From Pelomonas caseinilytica (lineage in GTDB: Bacteria > Pseudomonadota > Gammaproteobacteria > Burkholderiales > Burkholderiaceae_C), in NCBI RefSeq assembly GCF_021353235.1, contig NZ_JAJTWT010000004.1, positions 411,601-475,600 on the forward strand: DNA of 64,000 nt, read 5' to 3'. This document shows positions 20,545 through 30,408 of the stretch, piece after piece. The translations under genes were made by a program, and so were the position numbers. The notes below the pieces were generated by a model. The model saw nothing but the letters and a program-made list of their open reading frames with translations. It searched no databases and was not told where the DNA came from. Positions within the stretch are counted from its first letter, which is position 1, and each line of letters opens with the position of its first letter.

Positions 20545-22184
20545 AGCGCTTCGTCGCCCTCTACCTCGCGCTGGACGCCAGCACCTCCACGCTCGCCAAG
20601 GTCGCAGCCCTCAAGCGCTACCTCGCCCAGGCGCCCGCTCGCGACGCGGCCTGGGCCGTCTACCTGCTGGCCGGCGGCACGCCAAGGCGGGCCGTGCCCA
20701 CCAACGAACTGCGCGCCCTGGCCTGCGAGGCGGCCGGCCTGCCGGAGTGGCTGTTCGAGGCGGGCTACGCTGCCACGGGCGACCTCGCCGAGGCCATCGC
20801 CTACGTGCTGCCCGACCCGGCAGACCGGCTGGACGAGCCGCTGGCGGACTGGATGCAGGGGCGCATCCTGCCGCTGCGCGCCCTGGACGCTGCCGCCCGG
20901 CGCGAGGCGGTGCTGGCCGCCTGGAACGGCCTGTCTGCGGACGAGCGCTTCATGTTCGTCAAGCTCGTCGGCGGCGGCTTTCGCGTTGGCGTCAGCAAGC
21001 TGCTGGTGCAGCGGGCGCTGGCCGAATGGTCGGGCGCGGATGCCGCCGGCATCGCCCAGCGCATGATGGGCTACACGGACATCGACACGCCGCCGACGGC
21101 CGAGCGCTTCCTGGCCCTGCTGCGGGAGCCTGAGGACGGCGCACGCGGCGGCCAGCCCTACCCTTTCTTCCTGGCGCATCCGCTGCCGGGCGACCCGGCT
21201 GAACTCGGCGCCAGGAGCGACTGGCTGGCCGAGTGGAAGTACGACGGCATCCGCGCCCAGGTCGTCAAGCGTGGCGGGCAGGTGTGGATCTGGTCGCGCG
21301 GCGAGGAACTCGTCACCGAGCGCTTCCCTGAAGTGCTGGCGGAGGCCGCCACCTGGCCCGATGGCACGGTGGTGGATGGAGAACTGCTGGCCTGGCTGCC
21401 GGGCGAAGCCGGTCCCGCACCCTTCGCCCTGCTGCAAAAGCGCATCGGCCGAACCAAGCTGTCCAAGGCCATCTTGGCCGAGGCACCGGTTCGGCTGTTG
21501 GCCTACGACCTGCTCGAAAGCGAAGGCGTGGACCGTCGGCACGAGCCGATGCACCTGCGGCGCGCGCGGCTGGAGGCCCTGGGCATCACGACCTCGCCGC
21601 TGGTGGAGGCCGCCGACTGGCCCGGCCTCGCGACGGCGCGCGAGGGCTCGCGCGAGCGGCGCGTCGAGGGGCTGATGCTCAAGCACCGCGACTCGCCCTA
21701 TGGGATCGGTCGCACGGGCAGCGCTTGGTGGAAGTGGAAGATCGCGCCGCTGAGCGTGGACGCCGTGCTGATCTACGCCCAGGCCGGCCACGGCCGCCGC
21801 GCCAGCCTCTACACCGACTACAGCTTCGCGGTGTGGAGCCGGTCGCCGCGCGATGCCGCCGAGGCGCAGGCGGCGCTCGACGGCAGCGTCAGCGCCCTGG
21901 CGCTGGTGCCCTTCGCCAAGGCCTATTCGGGGCTGACCGACGAGGAGATCAAGCGCGTGGACCGGGTGGTGCGGCAGACGACGGTGGAGAAGTTCGGGCC
22001 GGTACGGCGGGTCCGGCCGACGCTGGTGTTCGAGCTGGGCTTCGAGGGCATCCAGGCGAGCACGCGGCACAAGAGCGGCATCGCGGTGAGGTTTCCGCGG
22101 ATGCTGAGGATCCGGGAGGACAAGCCTTTGCATGAGGCGGATACGCTGGATTCGTTGAGGGCGTTGATGGAGGTGGTGGGGTGA
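20541..22184 (+). CDS. ATP-dependent DNA ligase (cassette type)
   Basis: 547 residues. An N-terminal helical domain (about 1-200) is followed by the nucleotidyltransferase domain with the adenylated lysine K233 in EWKYDGIRAQ. Further ligase motifs are VVDGELLAW, EGLMLKHRDSPY and WWKWKIAPLSVD, then an OB-fold domain to the end. It seals nicks using ATP, unlike the NAD-dependent housekeeping ligase. Start and stop positions show tight coupling to the exonuclease gene. The normal next partner, the helicase, is separated from it by a 600-bp gap containing a long inverted repeat. Confidence 0.93.
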   Translation: MKRFVALYLALDASTSTLAKVAALKRYLAQAPARDAAWAVYLLAGGTPRRAVPTNELRALACEAAGLPEWLFEAGYAATGDLAEAIAYVLPDPADRLDEPLADWMQGRILPLRALDAAARREAVLAAWNGLSADERFMFVKLVGGGFRVGVSKLLVQRALAEWSGADAAGIAQRMMGYTDIDTPPTAERFLALLREPEDGARGGQPYPFFLAHPLPGDPAELGARSDWLAEWKYDGIRAQVVKRGGQVWIWSRGEELVTERFPEVLAEAATWPDGTVVDGELLAWLPGEAGPAPFALLQKRIGRTKLSKAILAEAPVRLLAYDLLESEGVDRRHEPMHLRRARLEALGITTSPLVEAADWPGLATAREGSRERRVEGLMLKHRDSPYGIGRTGSAWWKWKIAPLSVDAVLIYAQAGHGRRASLYTDYSFAVWSRSPRDAAEAQAALDGSVSALALVPFAKAYSGLTDEEIKRVDRVVRQTTVEKFGPVRRVRPTLVFELGFEGIQASTRHKSGIAVRFPRMLRIREDKPLHEADTLDSLRALMEVVG

Positions 22185-22290
22185 GGGGGGCGCGCTGACG
22201 ATGGTTGTTTTTGCTTTGAGCCTTTCGGCTCGGTGCGCTGTGTTGTTGGGCGCTCTTGCATGGAGCCTTTCGACTCGGTGCACCGAGCCG

Positions 22291-22763
22291 GGAGTCCGCC
22301 CCGGCGGGCGGGTAACTTTTCTCTGTCGCGCCAGAAGAAAGTCACCAAAAGAGAGGCGCCCTCAATCCGGTGCCCTGACGCGCTTAGAGCTCGGACCGTC
22401 CCAGAAGCGACCCGCTTCGCTCTCGCCGCTGTCCCTATCCAGAGCCCGAGCCATCGGACCTTCGCGCCGGTTAACGCCGGCTGCACGCCGGGCTCACCAA
22501 TGAAGCCACCACATGCCCCGACGCGCCGCCCGAGCGGCGCTTGTATTCCTACTCGTGAGCACGGCGTGCAGCCGCGCGTTAGGCGGGCTGGCGGTGGATG
22601 GATGGGGCTCGGGATAGGGACAGCAGCGAGAGCGAAGCGGTTCGCCTGGGGGCGCTTCTTGGCGTTCAACACATCAGGGCCCTCGATTTATGGCGCCTCT
22701 TCTTTGGTGACTTTCTTCTGGCGCGACAGAAGAAAGTTACCCGCCCTCGCGGGGCGGATTCCC
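22291..22763. repeat. Nested long inverted repeat inside the ligase cassette
   Basis: Outer arms are 22291-22360 and 22693-22763. The core of about 50 bases around AGAAGAAAGTCACC pairs with only a few mismatches, and flanking GC-rich bases extend it. A second arm pair (22411-22452 with 22605-22641, including CTTCGCTCTCGC) and a third (about 22470-22498 with 22554-22585) lie inside in the right order for one long cruciform or stem. Frames through it on both strands give low-complexity peptides and no family, so it is not coding. Similar long-arm repeats are, from memory, scattered between genes in related genomes. Confidence 0.8.
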
Positions 22764-22792
22764 GCGGCGGTGCAGAGAGTCGCAAAGGCTAG

Positions 22793-25354
22793 ATGCAAAA
22801 GCAACCTCAAAAGGCCCGCGGCATGAAGACCGCCACCACCACCGCCTGGCTCAACGCCAAAGGCTGGAAAGCCTTCCCCTTCCAGCGCTCCGTCTGGAAG
22901 GCAATGAGCCAGGGCCGATCGGGCCTGCTGCACGCCACCACCGGCGCTGGCAAGACCCTCGCCGTCTGGCTCGGCGCGCTGCAGGCCTTCGCTGACGCCG
23001 AGGCTCCGCTGACCGTGCTCTGGGTGACCCCCATGCGAGCCCTCAGCCATGACACCCTGCTCGCCCTGCAGGACGCCGCCTCCGCCCTCGCGCCCCACTG
23101 GACGCTGGCCGCCCGCACCGGCGACACCACCTCCACCGAGCGCGCCGCGCAGCAGCGCCGCTGGCCGACCGCCCTCGTCACGACGCCCGAGTCGCTGAGC
23201 CTCATGCTGTCGCGCGCCGACGCGCCGGACATCCTGAGCCGGGTGCGCCTCGTCGTCGTCGACGAATGGCACGAGCTGCTGGGCACCAAGCGCGGCGTGC
23301 AGGCGCAGCTGGCCCTGGCCCGGCTGCGGCGCTGGAACCGCGGGCTCATGACCTGGGGCCTGTCCGCCACGCTGGCCAACCTGGACGAGGCCCGGGACAC
23401 GCTCGCGCCCCAGGCCGTGATCGTGCGCGGCGCGCAGGACAAGAAGATCGCCATCGAGACCCTGCTGCCCGCGCGCATCGAGCGCTTCGCCTGGGGCGGC
23501 CACATGGGGCTGACCATGCTGCCGGCCGTCGTCGAGCTGATCGACTCGGCCGCCAGCAGCCTCGTCTTCACCAACACCCGCTCGCAGAGCGAGCGCTGGT
23601 TCCAGGCCCTGCTCGACGCGCGGCCCGACTGGGCCGGCGCCATCGCCCTGCACCACGGCTCCATCGACGCCGAACTGCGCCGCTGGGTGGAGGCGGCGAT
23701 GAAGTCGGGTCAGCTCAAATGCGTCGTCTGCACCGCCAGCCTCGACCTGGGCGTGGATTTCCTGCCGGTGGACCAGGTGCTGCAGATCGGCTCGGCCAAG
23801 GGCGTGGCCCGGCTGCTGCAGCGGGCCGGCCGCAGCGGCCATGCGCCGGGGCGCCGGTCCAGGGTCACCATGGTGCCCACGCACAGCCTGGAGATCGTCG
23901 AGGCCTCGGCGCTGCGCGCCGCCGTGCAGGCCGGCCGCATCGAGCCGCGTCGGCCGCCCGTGGCGCCGCTGGACGTGCTGGTGCAGCACCTCGTGACGGT
24001 GGCGCTGGGCGGCGGCTTCCGGCCCGACGAACTGCTGGCCGAGGTGCGCACCGCGCCGTCCTACCGCATGCTCACCGACGAGGCCTGGCAATGGGCCCTG
24101 GCCTTCGTGCGCCACGGCGGCGAGAGCCTGCGCGCCTACCCGGACTTCCAGCGCGTCGTGCCCGACGACGACGGCGTCTGGCGCGTGCCCGACGTGCGGC
24201 TCGCGCGGCGCCACCGCAGCAACATCGGCACCATCGTGTCGGACGCCGTCATGAGCGTGCAATTCCTCACCGGCGGGCGCATCGCGACGGTGGAGGAAAA
24301 CTTCATCGCAAGGCTCAAGCCGGGTGACGTCTTCCTGCTCGGCGGGCGGGCGCTGGAGCTGGTGCGCACCGAAGGCCTGACGGCCTATGTGCGCGTCGCC
24401 AAGCCGGGCCGCGCCCTGCTGCCGCGCTGGAACGGCGGCCAGTTCCCCATCTCGGACACGCTGGCGGACGCCATGCTGGAGCGCTTCGACGAAGCGGCGC
24501 AGGGCCGCTACGGCGACCGCGAGATGCGCTTCGTCGCGCCGCTGCTGAAGCTGCAGGCCGAGTGGTCGGCCCTGCCCGGCTCGCAGCGGCTGCTGGCGGA
24601 GGTGCAGACCTCGGCCGACGGACACCACCTCTTCCTCTACCCCTTCGCCGGCCGCACCGTGCACCTGGGCCTGGCCTGGCTGCTGGCCTGGCGGGTCGGG
24701 CGAGACACGCCGGCCACCTTCACCGTCGCGGTCAACGACTACGGCATGGAACTGCTCAGCGCCACCGAGGTCGACTGGGCCGCGCGCCTGCCCGGCCTGC
24801 TCGCCGCCGTGGACCGCGCGACCCTGCGCGGGGAGGTGCTCGCCAGCATCAACGCCAGCGAGCTGGCGCGGCGGCGCTTCCGGCAGATCGCGCGCATCTC
24901 CGGGCTGATCTTCCAGAGCCACCCTGGCGAGGTGCGCAGCCAGCGCCAGCTGCAGGCCTCGGCCTCGCTGTATTTCGACGTCTTCCGCCAGCACGATCCG
25001 GGCAACCGGCTGCTGCGCCAGGCCGAGGAGGAGCTGCTGTCGGCCGAGCTGGACGTGGACGCCCTGGCCCGCACGCTGGACCGCCTGGCCGCCCTGCCGC
25101 TGGAGCTGCAACGCCCGGCGCGCACGTCGCCCCTGGCCTTCCCGCTGCTGGTGGAGATGCTGCGCGAGCGGGTCACGACCGAATCGCTGGCGCAGCGCCT
25201 GACTCGCATGCTGGCCGAGCTGGAGGCCGCCGCGGGCGGCGGCACCGCGCCCGGCGACGTGGGCGAGCGCCTGGCCTTCGGGCAGGAGGGCGACAAGGCC
25301 GCGCCACGCGGCGGCGGGCGGACAGGGCAAAGATCAGGGCGGAGGCGGCGGTGA
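22793..25354 (+). CDS. Ligase-associated DEXH-box helicase (Lhr-like)
   Basis: 853 residues. The N-terminal helicase core has Walker A in [10 protein letters not shown] (about 48-57), a D157-E-W-H160 box, and motif III-like GLSATLAN. The second RecA domain carries [18 protein letters not shown] and QRAGRSGH (motifs IV to VI). A winged-helix/Lhr-type C-terminal region follows. It belongs to the helicase group found beside bacterial ATP-dependent ligases and probably unwinds or remodels damaged DNA for the exonuclease and ligase. ATG 22793 is used; ATG 22823 is also possible. The stop overlaps the start of the PdeM gene. Confidence 0.93.
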   Translation: MQKQPQKARGMKTATTTAWLNAKGWKAFPFQRSVWKAMSQGRSGLLHATTGAGKTLAVWLGALQAFADAEAPLTVLWVTPMRALSHDTLLALQDAASALAPHWTLAARTGDTTSTERAAQQRRWPTALVTTPESLSLMLSRADAPDILSRVRLVVVDEWHELLGTKRGVQAQLALARLRRWNRGLMTWGLSATLANLDEARDTLAPQAVIVRGAQDKKIAIETLLPARIERFAWGGHMGLTMLPAVVELIDSAASSLVFTNTRSQSERWFQALLDARPDWAGAIALHHGSIDAELRRWVEAAMKSGQLKCVVCTASLDLGVDFLPVDQVLQIGSAKGVARLLQRAGRSGHAPGRRSRVTMVPTHSLEIVEASALRAAVQAGRIEPRRPPVAPLDVLVQHLVTVALGGGFRPDELLAEVRTAPSYRMLTDEAWQWALAFVRHGGESLRAYPDFQRVVPDDDGVWRVPDVRLARRHRSNIGTIVSDAVMSVQFLTGGRIATVEENFIARLKPGDVFLLGGRALELVRTEGLTAYVRVAKPGRALLPRWNGGQFPISDTLADAMLERFDEAAQGRYGDREMRFVAPLLKLQAEWSALPGSQRLLAEVQTSADGHHLFLYPFAGRTVHLGLAWLLAWRVGRDTPATFTVAVNDYGMELLSATEVDWAARLPGLLAAVDRATLRGEVLASINASELARRRFRQIARISGLIFQSHPGEVRSQRQLQASASLYFDVFRQHDPGNRLLRQAEEELLSAELDVDALARTLDRLAALPLELQRPARTSPLAFPLLVEMLRERVTTESLAQRLTRMLAELEAAAGGGTAPGDVGERLAFGQEGDKAAPRGGGRTGQRSGRRRR

Positions 25355-26010
25355 GCCTGCGCCTGGACGCGGCCGGGGAGTCGCTGTGGCTGCTGCCTGA
25401 CGGCGCCGTCTGGTGGCCGGCGGCGCGCACCCTGTTCGCGGCCGACCTGCACCTCGGCAAGGGTGCGGCCTTCCGCGCCCAGGGCCAGCCCGTGCCCGCC
25501 GGCAGCAGCGCCCGCACGCTCGCCCGCCTGCGGAGCCTGGCCGAGTTCCACGGCGCGCAGCGCCTCGTCGTGCTGGGCGATTTCTGGCACGGCGCCGAGG
25601 GCCTGACGCCCGCCTTGCTCGCCGACGTGACGACCTTCGCCTCCGCGATCGAGACCGTGCTGGTGCTGGGCAACCACGATCGGCGCATCCACCCGGCCGG
25701 CCTGCCGTTGCGGGCGGTCAGCGGTTCGCTGGCCCTCGGGCCGTTCACCGCCGCGCACGAGCCTCCGGCTGCCGGCACGCCCGGCTTCACGCTGGCGGGA
25801 CACCTGCATCCGGCCGTCGTCATCGCCAGCCGCGCGGGCGACCGTCTGCGCCGGCCCTGCTTCGTCCGCTGGCCGCATGCCCTGGTGCTGCCGGCCTTCG
25901 GCGGGCTGACCGGGGCCCTGACCCTGCACCGCGCTGAACTGGCCCGTCAGGGCGCCGAGGTGGCCGTGCTCGGCGACGGCGAGGTGCGCTGGCTGCCCCG
26001 AACGGCTTGA
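25351..26010 (+). CDS. pdeM: Ligase-associated phosphoesterase PdeM
   Basis: 219 residues starting at GTG 25351, which overlaps the helicase stop (GTGA). Calcineurin-like metallophosphoesterase motifs are in order: [22 protein letters not shown] and AGHLHPA, which supply the two-metal site. The family is known as the ligase-associated DNA-damage-response endonuclease/phosphodiesterase. It closes the four-gene cassette, and 92 bases separate it from the next gene. Confidence 0.92.
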   Translation: MSLRLDAAGESLWLLPDGAVWWPAARTLFAADLHLGKGAAFRAQGQPVPAGSSARTLARLRSLAEFHGAQRLVVLGDFWHGAEGLTPALLADVTTFASAIETVLVLGNHDRRIHPAGLPLRAVSGSLALGPFTAAHEPPAAGTPGFTLAGHLHPAVVIASRAGDRLRRPCFVRWPHALVLPAFGGLTGALTLHRAELARQGAEVAVLGDGEVRWLPRTA

Positions 26011-26102
26011 TCCGCCGGCGGGGCAGGTGAGAGGGCCGATTCGGAGCAGGCCTCAGGGTTGGCTTAGGCTTTGGCCTCCTGGACCACGATGCCCTTCGCC
26101 AT

Positions 26103-26957
26103 ATGCACCGCCTGTTTGCCCTGCTGGCCTGCCTCTGCCTGTCCGCCTCACCGCAGCTCGCGCATGCCGGCGAACCGTGGCGCTTGGCCACCTACAACCT
26201 GCGGCTGAATGTCGCCAGTGACGGCATCAACGCCTGGCCGCAACGGCGCGCGCAGGTGCTGGCGCTGATCCGCTATCACGGCTGGGACATCTTCGGCACG
26301 CAGGAAGGGCTGCCGGACCAGATCGCCGACCTCGAGCAGCTCGCCGGTTTCGAGCGTGTCGGCGTCGGACGCGACGATGGCGCGGCACGCGGCGAGCATG
26401 CCGCCCTGTTCATCCGCCGGGAGCGCTTCGAGGTGCTGCGCAGCGGCACCTTCTGGCTGAGCGAGACGCCGGAGAAGCCCTCCAAGGGGTGGGACGCCCG
26501 GTGCTGCAACCGCATTGCGACCTGGGTCGAGCTGCGCGATCGGCGCGCGCCGCAGGCCGGGCCGTTCTACGTATTCAACACCCACTTCGACCACGAAGGC
26601 CTCGTCGCCCGGCGCGAATCGGCCAAGCTGCTGCTGGCCCGCCGTGCCAGCATTGCCGGCGATGCCCCGACGCTGGTCATCGGCGATTTCAACAGCGGGC
26701 CTGGCAGCGAGCCGGTGCAGATCCTGCTGAGCGAACTGCTCGACGCGCGCGCCACCAGCCGCACGCCGCCCTACGGCCCGGAGGGCACGTTCAACGGCTT
26801 CCGCATCGATGCGCCACTGCCCGCCGAAGAGCGCATCGACCACATCTTCCACACGCGCGGCATCGAGACGCTGAGCTGGGGCGCGCTCACCGACTCGCGC
26901 CAGGGGCGCTACCCGTCGGACCACCTGCCGGTGGAGGTGCTGCTGCGCCTGCCCTGA
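26103..26957 (+). CDS. Secreted endonuclease/exonuclease/phosphatase-family protein
   Basis: 284 residues with a signal peptide (cleavage likely after AHA at 22). The mature part has the full EEP-fold motif set: LATYNLRL, FGTQEGL (metal-binding Glu), NTHFDHEG, VIGDFNSGP and a terminal SDHLPVEV. This pattern occurs in secreted nucleases and phospholipid or sugar-phosphate phosphatases. The substrate cannot be told from sequence. Its signal peptide sets it apart from the intracellular repair cassette before it. It converges on the ECF sigma gene with a 36-base gap. Confidence 0.88.
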   Translation: MHRLFALLACLCLSASPQLAHAGEPWRLATYNLRLNVASDGINAWPQRRAQVLALIRYHGWDIFGTQEGLPDQIADLEQLAGFERVGVGRDDGAARGEHAALFIRRERFEVLRSGTFWLSETPEKPSKGWDARCCNRIATWVELRDRRAPQAGPFYVFNTHFDHEGLVARRESAKLLLARRASIAGDAPTLVIGDFNSGPGSEPVQILLSELLDARATSRTPPYGPEGTFNGFRIDAPLPAEERIDHIFHTRGIETLSWGALTDSRQGRYPSDHLPVEVLLRLP

Positions 26958-26993
26958 ATCCCGGGCAACGACCGATGCCGGTCAAATGACCCG

Positions 26994-27551
26994 TCAGAAC
27001 GGCAGTTGGGCGCCGCGGGCCTGCATGCGGGTGCGCAGGTGGGAGCGTGCGCGGGAGACGCGGCTGCGCACCGTGCCGATGGGCACCGACAGCAGGGCGG
27101 CGGCGTCCTCGTAGCTCATGTCGTCCATGGCGACGAGCAGCAGCACCTCGCGCATCTCGGGCATCAGGCCGTCGAGCTCGGTCTGCAGCAGCAGCATCAG
27201 CTGGTTGAGGTGGCATTGCTGCTCGGGGTCGGCCTGGCCGCAAGGGGTGGACTCCAGCGCCGTCTCGTCCTCGAAGCGGTACAGGCGCGACGGCGCCCGC
27301 GACAGGTGGTTGCGCACCAGGTTCATCGCGATGCCGTAGAGCCAGGTTGACAGCTGCGACTCGCCGCGGAAGTGCTCGAAGGTGCGCGCCGCCTCCACGA
27401 AGGCCTGCTGGGCCAGCTCCTCGGCCTCGGTGCTGTCGCCGATGTGGCGGAGCACGAAGCGGTACAGGCGGTCGCGGTGTTCGCCGAACAGCTCCGAGAA
27501 GATGACGTTAGGGTCTGCAACAGCGGGGTGGCGGATCTGAAGGCACTGCAT
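26994..27551 (-). CDS. ECF-type RNA polymerase sigma factor
   Basis: 185 residues from ATG 27551, which has GGAG eight bases upstream. Region 2 (about 16-85) contains YRFVLRHIGDSTEAEELAQQ and FRGESQLSTWLYGIAMN. Region 4 (about 125-178) contains EVLLLVAMDDMSYEDAAALL and GTVRSRVSRAR. No anti-sigma gene is visible beside it. It is the last of three leftward genes that start with the PpkA-like kinase at the T6SS edge, so it may link kinase signalling or secretion to a regulon (inference). Confidence 0.92.
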   Translation of the reverse strand: MQCLQIRHPAVADPNVIFSELFGEHRDRLYRFVLRHIGDSTEAEELAQQAFVEAARTFEHFRGESQLSTWLYGIAMNLVRNHLSRAPSRLYRFEDETALESTPCGQADPEQQCHLNQLMLLLQTELDGLMPEMREVLLLVAMDDMSYEDAAALLSVPIGTVRSRVSRARSHLRTRMQARGAQLPF

Positions 27552-27704
27552 CGCGGGCTCCGGGCGGTGGCGGCGATCACGATGACCGCCTTGTGTGATC
27601 AGACGCCGGCACGGCCAGCGGGGCGACATGGCTGTCCCGCCCTACCCCCGCGTTTGCGGGCATGGGTTAACCCCCGTCACCGTGAACTACTTCACGACCC
27701 GGTT

Positions 27705-28157
27705 TCAGTGCGCGGGCTGACTCAACAATGCGCGAAGCCTCGCCGTTATGGCTTCGGCATCCGCGGAGGGTGGCGGGAACTCCGATCGCAGGATCACGTC
27801 CAACGCCTCCCGGCGCTCCGGGCCCAGGGAGGAGGGGTCCAGCCCCAGGCCCTCGGCGACGCGGCGGAAGCGCCAACCTCCCAGCACGGCCGAGAACTCG
27901 AAGAGCAGGAAGCTGGACTGCGCCAGCAACAGGCTGAGCGCCGATTCCGCACAGGCCACGGCCCGCCGCACGGTGCGTGCGGGCAGCAGGCGGCGCGGCT
28001 GCAGGCCCAGGCGCCACTCGCGCTCCGCGATGGCGCTGGCGGCCTCGCCGAAATGCTCGCGCAACGCCACCACGAAGAGCCGCCCCACCTGGTCGGAGAT
28101 GCCGTCGGCGGGCGTGGCGCCGCTGCACAGCGTCTCCTGCCCGTCCACCAGCGCCAC
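27705..28157 (-). CDS. Hypothetical protein between the T6SS kinase and ECF sigma genes
   Basis: At least 150 residues from GTG 28157. The frame stays open further upstream and its first plausible domain residues (FVAAAAAGPLLWVALVDGQE) straddle this GTG, so the true start may be earlier with a codon I cannot identify. The protein is mostly helical, with repeated Leu-rich segments (ESALSLLLAQSSFLLFEF) and no catalytic motif. It shares direction with the kinase and sigma genes. I do not recognise the family. Confidence 0.5.
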   Translation of the reverse strand: MALVDGQETLCSGATPADGISDQVGRLFVVALREHFGEAASAIAEREWRLGLQPRRLLPARTVRRAVACAESALSLLLAQSSFLLFEFSAVLGGWRFRRVAEGLGLDPSSLGPERREALDVILRSEFPPPSADAEAITARLRALLSQPAH

Positions 28158-28286
28158 CCAGAGCAGGGGCCCCGCGGCGGCGGCCGCGACGAAGGCGTCC
28201 AGCCCGGGGTGCCGGGGCGTCGTCGCCGGAACGGCGAGCGGAGCGGGGGTGGGGGTCAGAACGCGGTCCAGAGTCGTCGTGGAGGC

Positions 28287-28310
28287 CCGGTCGCACCGCG
28301 GTGCGACCGG
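28287..28310. repeat. Perfect 24-bp palindrome downstream of the kinase gene
   Basis: CCGGTCGCACCG is followed immediately by its exact reverse complement. It lies in the 223-bp gap between the kinase stop and the hypothetical gene. It could be a protein-binding site, a transcript hairpin with no T run, or part of a dispersed repeat. Confidence 0.75.
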
Positions 28311-28380
28311 CAGGCCCCTGTCTGTAACCGCAAGGCCGAGCGGGTTCCCCCGCCCTGCGCGAGGCGGGGCGCCGGAAGGG

Positions 28381-30246
28381 CTAACGCACCACTTCCAGGC
28401 TGAACACCGCCGCGCCGAATTCCGCCGCGCAGGCGGGCCGGCCGCAGTCCGGCTGGCCGAGCAGCCAGCTCGGGGCGCCGGCCGGAGTGCCGGTGGCCGG
28501 GCCGCGCGCGGGCAGGGTCAGGAAGCCGTAGGCCGGGTCCTTCTCCAGCGCCCAGGGCGCGAAGCTGCGGGGCTCGGCGGTGACGAGGACGAGGAAGTCC
28601 TCCAGCCCGGCCGGCTCGCTGGCCTTGAGCGGCCAGCTCGATTGCGGCAGCTTCACCGCCTGGCGGGCGGAGACGCGGTTGTTGCGGGCCTTGTCGTTGG
28701 GGTAGATCTGGGTGAGGCTGCCGTCGGGCCCGGCCATCAGCACATACAGATAGCCGTCGCGCGAGGGGGTGACGCTGAAGCGCAGCTCGTCGCGGTCGAT
28801 GCGCAGTTCGGTGCGCTCTGCCTGGGCCTGCACGTCGAAGCCCGGGCTGTGGTGGGCCACCAGGTCGAGGAACTGGGCGTGCAGGTCGGCGGGCGCAGGG
28901 GCGGCAGCCAAGGGAGGGGTCGCCGGGGCCGGAGCCGGAGCGGCAATGGGGGCGGGCGCCGTCGCGGCCGGCACGGCGGCGGTGGCGGTGCCCTCGGCCG
29001 GCGCGGGCGGTCGGGTCAGCAGGTAGGCGGCCACGCCGGCAGCGGCGACTCCGGCCAGGCCGAGCCCGGCCAGCAGGGCCCCGCGGCCGCGCGCGGGTGC
29101 CGGCGCCGCGGCGGCGGCCGGCGTAGGCGCCGGCGCGGGTGCCTGGATCAGCGTGGCCATCTGGCTCGGCCTGGGCGCGTCGACGCCGCCCAGGCCCAGC
29201 GCCTCGCGGAAGGCTTCCATGGAGGCGATGCGCTGTTCGGGCATGACCTGCAGGGCGCGGTCGACGGCCTGCACGAGGCGCTCGCTGTAGCGGCCCTGGG
29301 CCAGCTGGGCCAGGGGCACATAGTCGTCCTTGACGATGCGGCCGACGCTGGGCGGCGGGGTGCGGCCCGTGATGGCGCAGTAGATGACCGCCGCCAGCGC
29401 GTAGACGTCGGTCCACGGCCCCTGCTTGAGGCTGGGCACCTCGGCGTACTGCTCGATGGGCGCGTAACCCGGCTTGAGGATGACGGTCAGCGCCTGCGTC
29501 ATGTCGCCGATGACGCGGCGGGCGGCGCCGAAGTCCAGCAGCAGCGGCATGCCGCTGCCGCGCAGCAGGATGATGTTGTCGGGCGCGATGTCGCGGTGGT
29601 AGCAGTGCTCGCCGTGCAGCACCAGCAGGGCCTCGGTCAGCGGCGCGAGCATGGCCATCAGCCAGTCCTCGCCGGGCGGCCCGCCCATTTCGCGCAGCGT
29701 GTCCTTCAGCGTCTTGCCCTCGATGAAGGGCATGACCATGAAGGCGGTGCCGTTGGCCTCCCAGAAACGGTAGACCTTGACGAGGGAGGGATGGTCGAAC
29801 TGGGCCAGCAGCCGGGCCTCGTTGATGAAGCTCTTGAGGCCGGCCTCGAAGGTGTCGCGGTGGCGCTCGGAGCGCACGCGTACCTGGGAGTGCTCGCCGC
29901 GCAGGGCCAGGGCCGCGGGCATGTATTCCTTCAGCGCCACCATGCGCTCGAGCAGGTGGTCGCGCGCCAGGTAGACGATGCCGAAGCCGCCCTCGCCGAG
30001 CACGCGGGTGATCTCGAACTCCGCCTGGCGGCTGCCCACGGGCAGGGCGTTGCCGCCTTCATGGCGGTCCGGCCGTGCGGCGGGTGGCGGCCCGGCGGGG
30101 CCGGCGCCCGGCGGTGGGGCGATGACCGTGGCCGCGTCGTCCAGCGCCGCGGGCAGCGCCGGCACCGGGCCGGCGGGCGCGGGGCCGATGGGCCGGATGA
30201 TGGTCGCGTCGTTGTCGTCCGGGGTGCTGGAGGCTGGTGGGTTCAT
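28381..30246 (-). CDS. ppkA: T6SS-associated Ser/Thr protein kinase (PpkA-like)
   Basis: 621 residues. A Hanks-type kinase domain (about 58-335) has the Gly loop GEGGFGIVYLAR, a catalytic HRDIAPDNI with Asp and Asn in place, and LLDFGAAR. One membrane segment (about 388-410) follows. An Ala/Pro-rich linker leads to a C-terminal DUF4384-type domain (SRDGYLYVLMAGPDG, IYPND), probably periplasmic. Kinases of this design phosphorylate FHA-protein partners to switch T6SS assembly on. An FHA protein and a PP2C phosphatase are encoded further on in the locus. It is divergent from tssA with a 162-bp shared promoter region. Confidence 0.88.
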   Translation of the reverse strand: MNPPASSTPDDNDATIIRPIGPAPAGPVPALPAALDDAATVIAPPPGAGPAGPPPAARPDRHEGGNALPVGSRQAEFEITRVLGEGGFGIVYLARDHLLERMVALKEYMPAALALRGEHSQVRVRSERHRDTFEAGLKSFINEARLLAQFDHPSLVKVYRFWEANGTAFMVMPFIEGKTLKDTLREMGGPPGEDWLMAMLAPLTEALLVLHGEHCYHRDIAPDNIILLRGSGMPLLLDFGAARRVIGDMTQALTVILKPGYAPIEQYAEVPSLKQGPWTDVYALAAVIYCAITGRTPPPSVGRIVKDDYVPLAQLAQGRYSERLVQAVDRALQVMPEQRIASMEAFREALGLGGVDAPRPSQMATLIQAPAPAPTPAAAAAPAPARGRGALLAGLGLAGVAAAGVAAYLLTRPPAPAEGTATAAVPAATAPAPIAAPAPAPATPPLAAAPAPADLHAQFLDLVAHHSPGFDVQAQAERTELRIDRDELRFSVTPSRDGYLYVLMAGPDGSLTQIYPNDKARNNRVSARQAVKLPQSSWPLKASEPAGLEDFLVLVTAEPRSFAPWALEKDPAYGFLTLPARGPATGTPAGAPSWLLGQPDCGRPACAAEFGAAVFSLEVVR

Positions 30247-30408
30247 CGTGCGGGCTGGGCGGCGAACGCGCCGCGCGCGCGTCCAGGTTGCTGAGTGTCG
30301 CGCAGCGCCATTCCGTTCCCGGCGGTAGGGGCCTGGGAACTAAGCGTCAGGCCCTGTTACTCAACGGCCGAGCACCCAACCACCCTCCCGAGCTTCCTTC
30401 CCACCTCC

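Noticed and set aside
22201..22826. Open frames on both strands through the long inverted repeat, with TFFWRD-type peptides
   Set aside because: They translate the repeat arms themselves, lack starts with ribosome-binding sites and match no protein family.
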